A stretch of DNA of 32,348 bases from an uncultured Selenomonadales bacterium (GCA_946536925.1 CAMNFC010000011.1:1-32348); one strand, 5' to 3'; positions 7,848 to 15,930 are shown, counted from the stretch's first letter. Translations and numbers: made by a program. Notes: a model not told the origin generated them from the sequence alone.

Positions 7848-8930
7848 TTATTCGTGATGGTCTTCGTCGATAAGATTTTCGCGTTGGTTGCGCTGAATGA
7901 CACTGGCCACGGCATGACCCGCGACACCCGCCGCAGTCAGCACGCCCAAAGCCGCGCCGATTTTGTCAACGTCGCCGAGCTTTCCGTATTGCGGCAGCCG
8001 AGCGGTAAACGGGTCTTCGTCCCAGAATTTTGCATTCGAGCAACCGATACACGGCGCGCCCGACTGAATCGGATAACTCATGCCCTGCCACCAACGCAAA
8101 TTGCCGCAGGAGTTGTAAGTTTCAGGCCCGCGGCAACCGAGTTTGTACAGACACCAACCGGCCTTCGCGCCCGCGTCGTCGAAAGTTTCGGCAAACATTC
8201 CCGCGTCGAAGAACGGCCGACGATAGCAAGTGTCGTGAATTCTGTTGCCGTAAAATTGTTTCGGGCGACCGTCGCTGTCAACGGGCGGCAAACTTCCGAA
8301 AAGCGCAACGTGCATGACGACGCCCGTCATGACTTCGGGAATCGGCGGGCAACCGGGAACTTTGACGACGGGTTTTCCGCCGACGAAACGTTCAATGCCG
8401 GCCGAGCCTGTCGGATTGGGTTTGGCCGCCTGAATTCCGCCGTAAGCCGAGCAAGAGCCGTAAGCGATAATGGCCGCCGCGCCCTTGGCCGCTTTTTCCA
8501 AAAGATGCGTGAACGTGTGTCCGCCCGACATGCAATAGACGCCGCTTGCTTTTGTGGCAACCGCTCCTTCGACCGCCAAAATGTATTGCCCGTTGTATTT
8601 GGCGATGGTCTCGTCCAGGTGCGCTTCGAACGGTGCGCCGCAAGCCGCGCTCAAAAGATGATCATACTCCAGCGCAATCGACGAAAGCACAACGTCCGAG
8701 GCAAGCGGTGCCCCCGAACGAATGAACGATTCGTCGCAACCCGTGCATTCGTGACCGTGAATCCAGATGACGACCGGCAACGGTTTGGTTTCGGCCGCCT
8801 CCACAACTTTCGAGAACATATCCGTGCTCAAGCCCATGAGCGAAGTCAACGCGACGCAACCTTTCAAAAAGCTCCGACGAGAAAAGCCGCGTCTGAGATA
8901 TGCTTCCCACAAACTCTCCCTTTTTTCCAA
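7848..8930 (-). CDS. hyaA: NiFe uptake hydrogenase small subunit, Tat-exported
   Basis: 360 residues, the Fe-S electron-transfer subunit. A twin-arginine signal SRRSFLKG lies at 17-24 followed by a hydrophobic stretch, so the folded heterodimer is exported to the periplasmic side. Cys62 and Cys65 (ECTGC) start the proximal cluster set; further cysteines include YGSCSAYGG, VPGCPP, a His/Cys group near HDTCYRR and GAPCIGC. A hydrophobic helix near the C-terminus (about 323-345) would anchor it to the membrane beside the cytochrome. The start is a TTG at 8930, decided by AGGAGGGG at the right distance (8937-8944). Operon order small-large-cytochrome matches hyaABC. Confidence 0.95.
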   Translation of the reverse strand: MEKRESLWEAYLRRGFSRRSFLKGCVALTSLMGLSTDMFSKVVEAAETKPLPVVIWIHGHECTGCDESFIRSGAPLASDVVLSSIALEYDHLLSAACGAPFEAHLDETIAKYNGQYILAVEGAVATKASGVYCMSGGHTFTHLLEKAAKGAAAIIAYGSCSAYGGIQAAKPNPTGSAGIERFVGGKPVVKVPGCPPIPEVMTGVVMHVALFGSLPPVDSDGRPKQFYGNRIHDTCYRRPFFDAGMFAETFDDAGAKAGWCLYKLGCRGPETYNSCGNLRWWQGMSYPIQSGAPCIGCSNAKFWDEDPFTARLPQYGKLGDVDKIGAALGVLTAAGVAGHAVASVIQRNQRENLIDEDHHE

Positions 8931-8936
8931 TTTCCG

Positions 8937-8944
8937 CCCCTCCT
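8937..8944 (-). promoter_or_regulatory. ribosome binding site fixing a TTG start for the hydrogenase small subunit
   Basis: On the minus strand AGGAGGGG lies six bases before TTG at 8930-8928. The next in-frame codons lead directly into the Tat signal, and no ATG offers an equally good site. Confidence 0.75.
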
Positions 8945-9021
8945 CAACTTTGGTGGATAATACGCAAAAAATAATGGCTCCAAAAAAATTTTAACACAGC
9001 CTGCGCAATATCAATGCGGTA

Positions 9022-9041
9022 TTGGCAACCACTTTCGCCAA
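9022..9041. promoter_or_regulatory. inverted repeat upstream of the hydrogenase operon, candidate operator
   Basis: TTGGC (9022-9026), ten bases and GCCAA (9037-9041). It lies between the divergent hydrogenase and hom genes. The interval 8931-9112 otherwise contains no gene. The repeat does not fit the Rex consensus. Regulatory role is a guess. Confidence 0.3.
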
Positions 9042-9112
9042 AGTTTTCCTAAATCCTGCCCGACGTTGAACGCCGCTTATAAAAAATCGCGCGGAGGCTT
9101 TTTTTATTTAAA

Positions 9113-9141
9113 GTGACAAAAATTTTTCGGCGTGCTATACT
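9113..9141 (+). promoter_or_regulatory. promoter of hom-thrB
   Basis: GTGACA (9113-9118), a 17-bp spacer and TATACT (9136-9141), about 40 bases before the hom start. Confidence 0.65.
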
Positions 9142-9179
9142 TGCCGCGATAATCAAATTCGGAAGGGATGAAAATTTTC

Positions 9180-10457
9180 ATGAACAGCGTAAAAATCGGG
9201 CTGCTGGGGGCGGGCACAATCGGCGGCTCCGTCATCGAAGTTTTGCAAAAAAATCGTGACGTCATTTCCGAACGAGCAAACACCGCGATTGAAATTAAAA
9301 AAATTCTCGTCTTGCCCAGGGAAATTCCCGCGCTCCAAGAACGAGGACTGCCCGCCACGAACGATTACGACGAAATTTTGAACGACCCGGAAATTAAAAT
9401 CGTCGTCGAGCTCATGGGCGGCGTCAATCCCGCCAAAGATTTTATCCTAAAGGCAATGGCGCACGGCAAACACGTCGTGACCGCAAACAAAGATGTCGTC
9501 GCGCAATTCGGCCACGAACTTTTCGACGCGGCGGACGCCAACAAAATTGATTTTCTGTTCGAGGCGGCCGTCGGCGGAGCAATCCCAATCATCATGCCGC
9601 TCAAACGTTCCTTGACCGCAAACAAAATTTCTGAAGTCCTGGGCATCGTCAACGGCACGACAAATTACATGCTCACCAAAATGACTGACAGCGGCGCGGA
9701 TTACGACACGGTTTTGAAGGAAGCGCAATCTCACGGCTACGCGGAAGCAAACCCCGCCGCCGACGTCGAGGGCAAAGACGCCGCCAGAAAAATTGCAATT
9801 CTTGCCTCGATTGCGTTCAATTCCCGCGTGAAGTTCGAGGACGTCTCCGTCGAAGGCATCACGCACATCACGCCCGAAGATATCTCCTACGCCGCGAATT
9901 TGGGTTACGTCGTGAAACTTTTGGCTGTCGGGCGCGAAACTGATCTCGGCGTCGACGTTCGAGTTAATCCCGTTCTCTTGCCCAAAGATCATCCGCTCTC
10001 GGCCGTCAGCGGCGTCATGAATGCGGTTTTCGTTCGCGGTTGGCCGATTGAAGAGGCAATGTTTTTCGGACCCGGCGCGGGCAAACCTACAGCCTCCGCC
10101 GTTGTCAGCGACATCATCGAAATCGTTCGCGGGCTTGAGCGTGAGGCGGGCTCTCGTTTCGGTTGCACCTGCTATCATCAAAGAAAAATTTGTCCCGTCG
10201 CTGAAACCGTTTCGAGTTATTACATTCGTCTGCTCGTCGAGGACAAACCCGGCGTGCTTGGGAAAATCGCAACGACTTTCGGCAACGTCGACGTCAGCTT
10301 GAAATCCGTCGTCCAAACGAAAACCGACGAGACCAATCACGTCGAAATCGTCGTCATCACCCACAAAGTCAAGCACAAAAATATTTTGGAGGCGCAAGCG
10401 GCTTTGAAGGCTCTTTCCGTCGTCGATGAAATTTTCAACGTGATTCGCGTGGAGTGA
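9180..10457 (+). CDS. hom: homoserine dehydrogenase
   Basis: 425 residues from this start. It reduces aspartate semialdehyde to homoserine, the branch point to threonine and methionine. The Rossmann motif GLLGAGTIGG lies near the N-terminus, the catalytic domain contains GIVNGTTNYMLTKM, AEANPAADVEGKDAARK, and an ACT regulatory domain fills about the last 80 residues (YYIRLLVEDKPGVLGKIA), consistent with feedback control by threonine. Two ATGs are in frame: 9168 directly abuts GGAAGGG, which is too close, whereas 9180 is 12 bases from it and gives the common family N-terminus MNSVKIGLLG. The longer start remains possible. thrB follows with overlap of the ribosome site, while thrC is absent. 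Confidence 0.93.
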   Translation: MNSVKIGLLGAGTIGGSVIEVLQKNRDVISERANTAIEIKKILVLPREIPALQERGLPATNDYDEILNDPEIKIVVELMGGVNPAKDFILKAMAHGKHVVTANKDVVAQFGHELFDAADANKIDFLFEAAVGGAIPIIMPLKRSLTANKISEVLGIVNGTTNYMLTKMTDSGADYDTVLKEAQSHGYAEANPAADVEGKDAARKIAILASIAFNSRVKFEDVSVEGITHITPEDISYAANLGYVVKLLAVGRETDLGVDVRVNPVLLPKDHPLSAVSGVMNAVFVRGWPIEEAMFFGPGAGKPTASAVVSDIIEIVRGLEREAGSRFGCTCYHQRKICPVAETVSSYYIRLLVEDKPGVLGKIATTFGNVDVSLKSVVQTKTDETNHVEIVVITHKVKHKNILEAQAALKALSVVDEIFNVIRVE

Positions 10458-10462
10458 GCCTC

Positions 10463-11398
10463 ATGGACATCAAAAAAAATCGCGCCGTCGTTCGCGTGCC
10501 GGGAACTTCTGCCAATTGCGGCCCCGGCTTCGACTGCTTGGGTTTGGCTGCGACGATTTACAATCAACTTGACGTGACGCTTTTGAGGAGCGCGAAAGTT
10601 TTGGTCGAATCGTCGGGCGAAGGATCGGAAAATATTCCTCGCGGCAAAAAAAATTTAGCGTGGCAAGCTGTGCGTCGTCTGCTCTTGGAAGTCGGTCGCG
10701 AAAACGAATTCAAAGGCGCGTTCATCCGCACGAAAAACCAAGTGCCACTTGCTCGCGGGCTCGGTTCATCTTCCACGGCGATTGTCGGCGGTCTCGTCGC
10801 GGCAAACGAAATCCTCGGCGCACCGCTCAATCGTCAACAACTTTTGAAACTTGCCACGGAGCTTGAAGGCCACCCCGACAACGTTGCGCCCGCACTTTTC
10901 GGCGGATTCACGGTCAGCGTCATGGACGGCGGCGATGTTCAAACTTTTTCCTTCCTGCCGCGAATCAAATTGAAATTAATCGTGGCCGTGCCCGATTTTG
11001 AATTGTCGACGCGCCTGGCCAGAAAAGTTTTGCCGAAAAATATTTCTCGACGTGACGCAATCTTCAACATCTCCCGCGCGTCAATGTTGGTGGCGGCTCT
11101 GGTCGAAGGTCGCGAAGATCTTTTGCCGCCGGCTTTCGACGACGCACTTCATCAGCCGTACAGAAAAAAATTGGTGCCGGGCATGACCGAAGTTTTCGAG
11201 GCCGCCAAAAACGCCGGAGCACTCGGCGCGGCGATTTCGGGCGCGGGCTCATGTTTGATTGCCTTCACCACGACGAAAACCAAGCTCGAAGAAAAAATTT
11301 CCTCGGCAATGGTCGAGACTTTCAAACTTCACGGCGTCAACGCAAAATCTTTGATTCTCAACGTCGACAAGCGCGGCGCAAAAGTCATGAAGCGGTAA
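10463..11398 (+). CDS. thrB: homoserine kinase
   Basis: 311 residues, a GHMP-family kinase that makes O-phosphohomoserine for threonine synthesis. Visible motifs are VRVPGTSANCGPGFDCLG at the N-terminus, the ATP-binding PLARGLGSSSTA, and a C-terminal GAAISGAGSCLIAF. The ATG at 10463 is eight bases after GGAG and follows the hom stop by five bases; a GTG at 10454 would add three residues but overlaps the ribosome site. Its last 14 bases overlap the 3' end of the opposite hxlR-type gene, so there is no room for a terminator between the two. Confidence 0.94.
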   Translation: MDIKKNRAVVRVPGTSANCGPGFDCLGLAATIYNQLDVTLLRSAKVLVESSGEGSENIPRGKKNLAWQAVRRLLLEVGRENEFKGAFIRTKNQVPLARGLGSSSTAIVGGLVAANEILGAPLNRQQLLKLATELEGHPDNVAPALFGGFTVSVMDGGDVQTFSFLPRIKLKLIVAVPDFELSTRLARKVLPKNISRRDAIFNISRASMLVAALVEGREDLLPPAFDDALHQPYRKKLVPGMTEVFEAAKNAGALGAAISGAGSCLIAFTTTKTKLEEKISSAMVETFKLHGVNAKSLILNVDKRGAKVMKR

Positions 11399-11717
11399 CA
11401 TGTCTCTTGTAATATAAGCCGAAATTGTAAAGTGCGTCGAGTACCGATTGGATTTCTTCGCCCAATGTTGTCAGCGAATACTCAACGTGAGGAAGCTTTT
11501 CGTTAAAAATTTTTCGCTGAACTAACCCGTCATATTCCAATGAGCGCAAGCTGTCCGTCAAAACTTTTTGGCTTATTCCCTCGATAGATTTTTTCAACTC
11601 GTTATATCGCCATGAACGCTCTTGCAGCCTTTGCAAAATAAAAACTTTCCACTTGCTGTTTATCAAGCTTAAGGTCGTTGTTACGGGACAATCCGGTAAA
11701 TCTTTTTTGCTTATCAT
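11385..11717 (-). CDS. HxlR-family transcriptional regulator
   Basis: 110 residues, a complete winged helix-turn-helix of the HxlR/MarR-like type. Family features are the N-terminal CPVTTTLSLINSKWKVFILQRL with its single Cys9 or Cys10-type position, RYNELKKSIEGISQKVLTDSLRSLE as the recognition region and LPHVEYSLTTLGEE as the wing. Members often sense reactive electrophiles or redox state through the N-terminal Cys. It is divergent from an NAD(P)-binding protein gene, a very common pairing, so that gene is the probable target. GGAGGAGAG precedes the ATG. Confidence 0.92.
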   Translation of the reverse strand: MISKKDLPDCPVTTTLSLINSKWKVFILQRLQERSWRYNELKKSIEGISQKVLTDSLRSLEYDGLVQRKIFNEKLPHVEYSLTTLGEEIQSVLDALYNFGLYYKRHVTAS

Positions 11718-11786
11718 TTTCTCTCCTCCGATAAAATTTTAATTCACCGTGCCCAAAAACTCAAACGGTTATAAAAAGGTGCCTTC

Positions 11787-11814
11787 TTGTTTTTTAGACA
11801 AAAAAATTTACAAT
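11787..11814 (+). promoter_or_regulatory. promoter of the NAD(P)-binding protein gene
   Basis: TTGTTT (11787-11792), a 16-bp spacer and TACAAT (11809-11814). The motif GACAAAAA occurs twice around the -10 (11797-11804 and 11818-11825), a possible HxlR-type operator as direct repeats. The operator idea is inference. Confidence 0.5.
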
Positions 11815-11846
11815 GATGACAAAAATTTTTCGGAGGTAAAATCAAA

Positions 11847-12479
11847 ATGAAAATTGCAGTGGTTGCAGCAGCAGGTAAGGCCGGCAGGAAAATCGTCGCG
11901 GAGGCGGCGGCGCGCGGCTTCGAGGTCACGGCTTTCGTTCGGCGGGCGGCGCAGATTGACGGCGCGGCAAAAGTCATCGTCAAAGATATCCTCGCGCTGG
12001 AGAAGAGCGACCTGGAAAATTTCGACGCGGTTGTCGACGCGTTCGGCGCATGGACGCCCGAAACTCTTCCGCTCCACACCACGACCAGCCAACACCTTTG
12101 CGACCTGCTGAGCGGCTCGAACACTCGGTTGTTAATCGTCGGCGGCGCGGGCAGCCTTTACGTCGACAAGGAACACACGATTCAAGTTTTCAAGACGCCC
12201 GATTTCCCCGCAGATTATTTTCCGACCGCGCAGGCTCAGGCGAACGAACTCGACGCACTCCGCAAGCGTGACGACGTGAAGTGGACGTTCGTGAGTCCCG
12301 CGGCTGACTTTCAAGCTGACGGCGCGCGCACGGGCAAATACATTCTCGCGGGCGAGGAATTTACGTTGAACGCGGCGGGCGAGAGCGTCATCAGTTACGC
12401 GGACTTCGCGCTGGCGATTGTCGACGAAATTTCTGGCGGCGAACACGTTCAGCAACGAATCAGCCTCCTCAAAGCTTGA
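11847..12479 (+). CDS. NAD(P)-binding oxidoreductase (NmrA/SDR-like)
   Basis: 210 residues with an N-terminal Rossmann fold MKIAVVAAAGKAGRKIVAEA, in which AAAGKAG replaces the more usual GATGxxG. VDAFGAW and LLIVGGAGSLYVD follow, as in atypical short-chain reductases related to YwnB and to NmrA-like proteins. The Ser-Tyr-Lys catalytic set of classical SDRs is not evident. Likely a cytoplasmic NAD(P)H-dependent reductase or redox sensor induced through the divergent HxlR regulator; substrate unknown. GGAGG lies ten bases before the ATG. Confidence 0.85.
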   Translation: MKIAVVAAAGKAGRKIVAEAAARGFEVTAFVRRAAQIDGAAKVIVKDILALEKSDLENFDAVVDAFGAWTPETLPLHTTTSQHLCDLLSGSNTRLLIVGGAGSLYVDKEHTIQVFKTPDFPADYFPTAQAQANELDALRKRDDVKWTFVSPAADFQADGARTGKYILAGEEFTLNAAGESVISYADFALAIVDEISGGEHVQQRISLLKA

Positions 12480-12505
12480 CTTGAGTAAACTCGAACGGCT
12501 ATTAT
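12476..12505 (+). promoter_or_regulatory. promoter of the DUF362 gene, overlapping the previous stop codon
   Basis: TTGACT (12476-12481), an 18-bp spacer and TATTAT (12500-12505). The -35 overlaps the TGA at 12477-12479. Confidence 0.5.
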
Positions 12506-12506
12506 A

Positions 12507-12527
12507 AAAAAAATCCCCTGCGCGGGG
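12507..12527. other. GC-rich hairpin preceded by A8 in the leader of the DUF362 gene
   Basis: CCCC (12515-12518), five bases, GGGG (12524-12527), directly before the AGGAGGAGG ribosome site. On the plus strand no T run follows. On the minus strand eight Ts follow (complement of A12506-12513), so the element looks like a terminator facing a strand that has no gene here. It may act as a 5' stabiliser or translational control element for the plus-strand transcript. Confidence 0.4.
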
Positions 12528-12548
12528 TTAAGGAGGAGGAAAAATTTT

Positions 12549-13487
12549 ATGGCAAAGCAAGCACCCGTCGTCGGCAGCAAGAACGTGACCGGCGAGAAGT
12601 ATCAGGGCTCGGCGGCGAAGGTCTACTTCACGAGGAAACTCGACGCCGCTCATCTCATCAAACTTTACAAACTCATCGACGAAAATATTTTCGGCAAAGT
12701 CGCAATCAAACTTCACACCGGCGAAAAACACGGCCCCAACATTTTGCCGCGCGAATGGGTCAAAGCGTTCCAAGCTCAAATTCCAAACTCGGCAATCGTC
12801 GAATGCAACACGCTTTACGAAGGCGACCGCTACACCACCGAAGGTCACCGCGAAACTTTAAAAGTTAACGGCTGGACTTTTTGCCCCGTCGACATCATGG
12901 ACGAGGACGACAAAATTGTAAATCTGCCCGTGCGCAACGGTTTTCATCTCAAAGAAGTGGCAATGGGCGCGCACCTGACCGATTACGACTCGCTGATCGT
13001 TTTGACGCACTTCAAAGGTCATTACATGGGCGGCTTCGGCGGCTCGATGAAAAATATCGGTATCGGCAACGCCAGCGGAAAAATCGGCAAGGCTCAAGTT
13101 CACGGCCTCGACCCCGACAACGTTCCCGAAGATTTTATGCAGTGGCCGACCAAAGAATATTTCATGGAGCTCATGTGTGACAGCGCGAAGGCCACCTGCG
13201 ATTATTTCGGCAAGCACATCGTTTTTATCAACGTTATGCGCCGAATCAGCGTTTCTTGCGACTGCGAGGGCGTTGCTGCCGCCGAACCGACCATGAAGGA
13301 CATCGGAATCGCCGTTTCGACCGATATTCTCGCCGTCGACCAGGCTTGCACGGATATGATTTTCGCTGCCGCCGACAGCCGCGATATGAAGGAAAGAATT
13401 GACTCGCGACACGGTTTGCGCCAACTTTCCGCCATGGCCGAACAAAAAATGGGCAATCCGCAATACGAACTGATCGAAGTCGAATAA
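12549..13487 (+). CDS. DUF362 domain-containing protein
   Basis: 312 residues of the uncharacterised DUF362 family. Recognisable parts are VAIKLHTGEKHGPNILPRE, the central LTHFKGHYMGGFGGSMKNIGIGNASGKIGKA, a Cys pair in SVSCDCEG and a late DILAVDQACTDMIF. Some family members carry an added 4Fe-4S ferredoxin module; none is present here, so it is the short form. It has its own promoter and a very strong ribosome site, no operon partner, a terminator right behind it and few AAAATTTT octamers, which suggests good expression. Biochemical role unknown. Confidence 0.88.
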   Translation: MAKQAPVVGSKNVTGEKYQGSAAKVYFTRKLDAAHLIKLYKLIDENIFGKVAIKLHTGEKHGPNILPREWVKAFQAQIPNSAIVECNTLYEGDRYTTEGHRETLKVNGWTFCPVDIMDEDDKIVNLPVRNGFHLKEVAMGAHLTDYDSLIVLTHFKGHYMGGFGGSMKNIGIGNASGKIGKAQVHGLDPDNVPEDFMQWPTKEYFMELMCDSAKATCDYFGKHIVFINVMRRISVSCDCEGVAAAEPTMKDIGIAVSTDILAVDQACTDMIFAAADSRDMKERIDSRHGLRQLSAMAEQKMGNPQYELIEVE

Positions 13488-13508
13488 ATTTTCCCCGAAA
13501 AAAATTTT

Positions 13509-13546
13509 GGAGCCGCTCGGATTTTTTGAGCGACTCCATTTTTTTT
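13509..13546. terminator. bidirectional terminator between DUF362 gene and TPR gene
   Basis: GGAG-C-CGCTC (13509-13518) pairs with GAGCG-A-CTCC (13528-13537) around one mismatch. T8 follows on the plus strand (13539-13546) and an A/T tract precedes it, so it may serve both converging genes. Confidence 0.75.
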
Positions 13547-14843
13547 ATCTGCGTTGAAGTTCCCCGAATTTTTTAAAGTCGGCTTGAGATTTTGCTCCGT
13601 CGCCGAGAAGTTGATAACATTCGCCGCGCTTGCGATAAATCCACGGCAAGAGCGGATTTTTTTGTTCTTCGCGCTCAAAAAGTTCAATCGCCCGCGAATA
13701 ATCCTCGATCGCCCGGCCAAAATTTTTTTCCTGCTGATAAACTCCGCCGCGGCCGTTGAAATTCAAAGCGCGTTCGTCGTCCGTGCGGCTGAACTCAATC
13801 GCCCGCGAAAAATCTTCCGCCGCACGTGAAAAATTTTTCTCGTCCTCAAAAAAATTTCCGCGAGCAGAATAAACGTAAGAAGTTTTCGGCGCGAGCTCCA
13901 CGGCTTTATCGAAATCCGCCGCCGCCAAAGTTTTTTCCGTCGACAAAAGACATTGCGCCCGATAAATATAATTCCACGGCTCGTTCGGCGCAAGTTGAAT
14001 CGCGCGATTGAAATCTTTCACGGCCTGCCCGAAAAATTTTCCGCCGAGATAAACGTAGCCGCGATTGTTGAAAATTTCCGCGCCGTTGTTGTCCAGCCGC
14101 GACGCCTTGTCCAAATCGTTTATCGCTTGCCGACGATTCGACTCCGCCACGGGAATATTTTTTTCGCGGGCGGCTTTGACGTTGTAAAGATCTCCGCGAC
14201 GATTGAAGGCGGCCGAGCTGTACTCGTTTAGCGTGACGGCCTCGGTGTAAAGATTAATCGCGTCGTCGATTCTGCCGGCGTAAAAAAATTTGTTGCCCGC
14301 CGCAATTTTATGATTCGACAAAAATTCGTTGTTGACGTACTCGAATTCCGCCTTGAAAAATTTTTTCTCCTCACGCTTCTTGACATTTGCGGCGCGTTCA
14401 CGAAGTTTGACGGCTCGCTCATCATTTGCCGCGAAAATTTTTTCTTGCTCCAAAGTTTGATTGATCAGCGTGAATTTTTCGCGATCGGTGCGGCGGAGAA
14501 AATTTTTTGCTTCGGCGTCGTCAATTTTAAAATTAATCGTCGCCGAGCAAGATTTTCCGTTCAAATTGTATTGAACTTCGTCAAGCACGTACGCATTGAA
14601 AATTATCGCGGAAATTTCGTCGTCGATGAGCACATTGCCGAAAATTTTTTTGAAATCGTCTTTCGCCGCCGCCGCCGCAATTTTTATCGCCTTGTCGCGC
14701 GTGCGGAGCTTAATAACCTCTTCCGTCTCGAATTCGCTGAAAATTTCTTCCGCCGTCGCCGAAAAAGTTTTAATTTGCGCGTCAGCCGTTGAAAAGAAAA
14801 ATAAATTCACGACGAGAACCGCCGCTGCCAAAAATTTTTTCAT
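13545..14843 (-). CDS. secreted TPR-repeat protein
   Basis: 432 residues. An N-terminal signal peptide (about 1-22, ending STADA) indicates export. Residues 23-170 are a Lys/Glu/Ala-rich region without a family I recognise. From about 180 there are about five or six tetratricopeptide units of the form AINLYTEAVTLNEYSSAAFNRRG, DFNRAIQLAPNEPWNYIYRA, DFDKAVELAPKTSYVYSARG and further copies to the C-terminus, so it is a protein-binding scaffold on the outer side of the inner membrane. It is the third gene of a minus-strand operon, starting 3 bp after the glyoxalase stop with GGAGG before its ATG. It is dense in AAAATTTT octamers. Function unknown. Confidence 0.85.
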   Translation of the reverse strand: MKKFLAAAVLVVNLFFFSTADAQIKTFSATAEEIFSEFETEEVIKLRTRDKAIKIAAAAAKDDFKKIFGNVLIDDEISAIIFNAYVLDEVQYNLNGKSCSATINFKIDDAEAKNFLRRTDREKFTLINQTLEQEKIFAANDERAVKLRERAANVKKREEKKFFKAEFEYVNNEFLSNHKIAAGNKFFYAGRIDDAINLYTEAVTLNEYSSAAFNRRGDLYNVKAAREKNIPVAESNRRQAINDLDKASRLDNNGAEIFNNRGYVYLGGKFFGQAVKDFNRAIQLAPNEPWNYIYRAQCLLSTEKTLAAADFDKAVELAPKTSYVYSARGNFFEDEKNFSRAAEDFSRAIEFSRTDDERALNFNGRGGVYQQEKNFGRAIEDYSRAIELFEREEQKNPLLPWIYRKRGECYQLLGDGAKSQADFKKFGELQRR

Positions 14844-14846
14844 AAT

Positions 14847-15212
14847 TTAATCCTCCGGCAAAATTTCGAGCAAATAGCCGTCGGGGTCTTCGATAAAATA
14901 AATTCCCATGGCTTTGTTCTCGCAGCAAATGCAACCCATTTTTTCGTGTCGAGCGTGCGCTTCGTCGAAATTTTTCGTCGTGAACGCCACATGAACCGAA
15001 TTTTCGCCCAAATTATACGGAATTTTTCTGTTCGGAACCCATTTCAGCTCCAATTTGTGGTGACTTCCGAATTTATCGCCGAGATAAACGATTTTAAATT
15101 CGTTTCCGCCGTCAATCCCGCCAATTTCATGCAAATCGAGCGCGTCAGCATAAAATTTCAGGCTGCGTTCCAAATTCAGCACGTTTAAATTGTTGTGCGC
15201 GAATCTGAACAT
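14847..15212 (-). CDS. glyoxalase I-like (VOC family) protein
   Basis: 121 residues, close to lactoylglutathione lyase. The four metal-ligand positions His6, Glu55, His74 and Glu116 match in kind and spacing the E. coli GlxI set (His5, Glu56, His74, Glu122, from memory), a nickel-activated enzyme. GENSVHVAF and DPDGYLLEIL are typical. It would isomerise the hemithioacetal of methylglyoxal with a thiol; whether glutathione or another thiol is used in this organism cannot be seen. The start codon directly abuts the stop of the HAD gene, with GGAGGG inside its end, so the two are translated together. Other VOC functions remain possible. Confidence 0.85.
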   Translation of the reverse strand: MFRFAHNNLNVLNLERSLKFYADALDLHEIGGIDGGNEFKIVYLGDKFGSHHKLELKWVPNRKIPYNLGENSVHVAFTTKNFDEAHARHEKMGCICCENKAMGIYFIEDPDGYLLEILPED

Positions 15213-15902
15213 TTAAATCCCTCCAAAAAAAATTTTGTAAGCGTCGCGGTAAGAATAAATCTTTTTGAACTCGCCGCACGCAATTTTTTTGTCCGCGACG
15301 AACCAAAACGGCTCAATCCCGACGGCCGCCGCACCTTCGATGTCTCGGTCGAGCGTGTCGCCGAAAAAAGCCGCCTCGTCCGCGCGAACCTGCATTTTTT
15401 CCAGCGCGAGGGTAAACATGACGGGCGCGGGCTTTTCGCAGCCGGTTTCCTCGCTCGTAACCATAAAATCGATAAATTTGTCCAGTCCGAGCCGCCGAAG
15501 CTTGCGATATTGGATATGCGCCGTCATATCCGTGCAAACAGAAGTTTTTACGCCAAAATTTTTCAGTTCACGCAAAAAATCTTCCGCACCGTCGAAAGGT
15601 TTCATGTTTTCCAGAAAAAAATTCCAATAAACGTCGTAAAGTTCCAAAACATGCGCGAAAGGATTTCTCCCAAGTAGTTCCAAAGCCGTTTGAATCATCA
15701 AAACGCGACTGTGAGAGGCTGCCGTGTCTTTCAGCCGCGCGTGAATGATATTTCGAGCCGCAGTGTACGTTTCGCGGAAAATTTTTTCCTCGACGCCCAA
15801 ATTTTTTTCGACGAACGCGCAAAAATTCTTCATCGCGATAAAATCGGCCGATTTGTAATCGTAAAGCGTGCCGTCGATGTCAAAAATAACTCCTTTGAAC
15901 AT
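15213..15902 (-). CDS. HAD-family hydrolase (YjjG-like phosphatase)
   Basis: 229 residues from this start. The catalytic DxD is in FDIDGTLYD (Asp8, Asp10), motif II lies in TSVCTDMT, motif III Lys in EKPAPVMF and motif IV is FFGDTLDRDIEGA. The helical cap between them places it with subfamily I HAD phosphatases such as the nucleotidase YjjG; substrate is not certain. The start is set by GGAGG five bases before ATG 15902; an upstream in-frame ATG (15914) lies across that ribosome site and is rejected. First gene of the operon with the glyoxalase and TPR genes, behind an extended -10 promoter. Confidence 0.9.
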   Translation of the reverse strand: MFKGVIFDIDGTLYDYKSADFIAMKNFCAFVEKNLGVEEKIFRETYTAARNIIHARLKDTAASHSRVLMIQTALELLGRNPFAHVLELYDVYWNFFLENMKPFDGAEDFLRELKNFGVKTSVCTDMTAHIQYRKLRRLGLDKFIDFMVTSEETGCEKPAPVMFTLALEKMQVRADEAAFFGDTLDRDIEGAAAVGIEPFWFVADKKIACGEFKKIYSYRDAYKIFFGGI

Positions 15903-15930
15903 TTTTTCCTCCATGAAAAATTTTTTAGCG

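Noticed and set aside
7119..8960. Very long open frame on the plus strand across the hydrogenase genes
   Set aside because: It is the complement of hyaA and hyaB, which show complete family motifs; the plus-strand product has no recognisable domain and a biased composition.
8931..9112. Rex or Fnr binding site before the hydrogenase genes
   Set aside because: I looked for TTGTGAA-type and TTGAT-N4-ATCAA-type palindromes and found none.
9447..10397. 316-codon open frame on the minus strand
   Set aside because: Antisense of hom.
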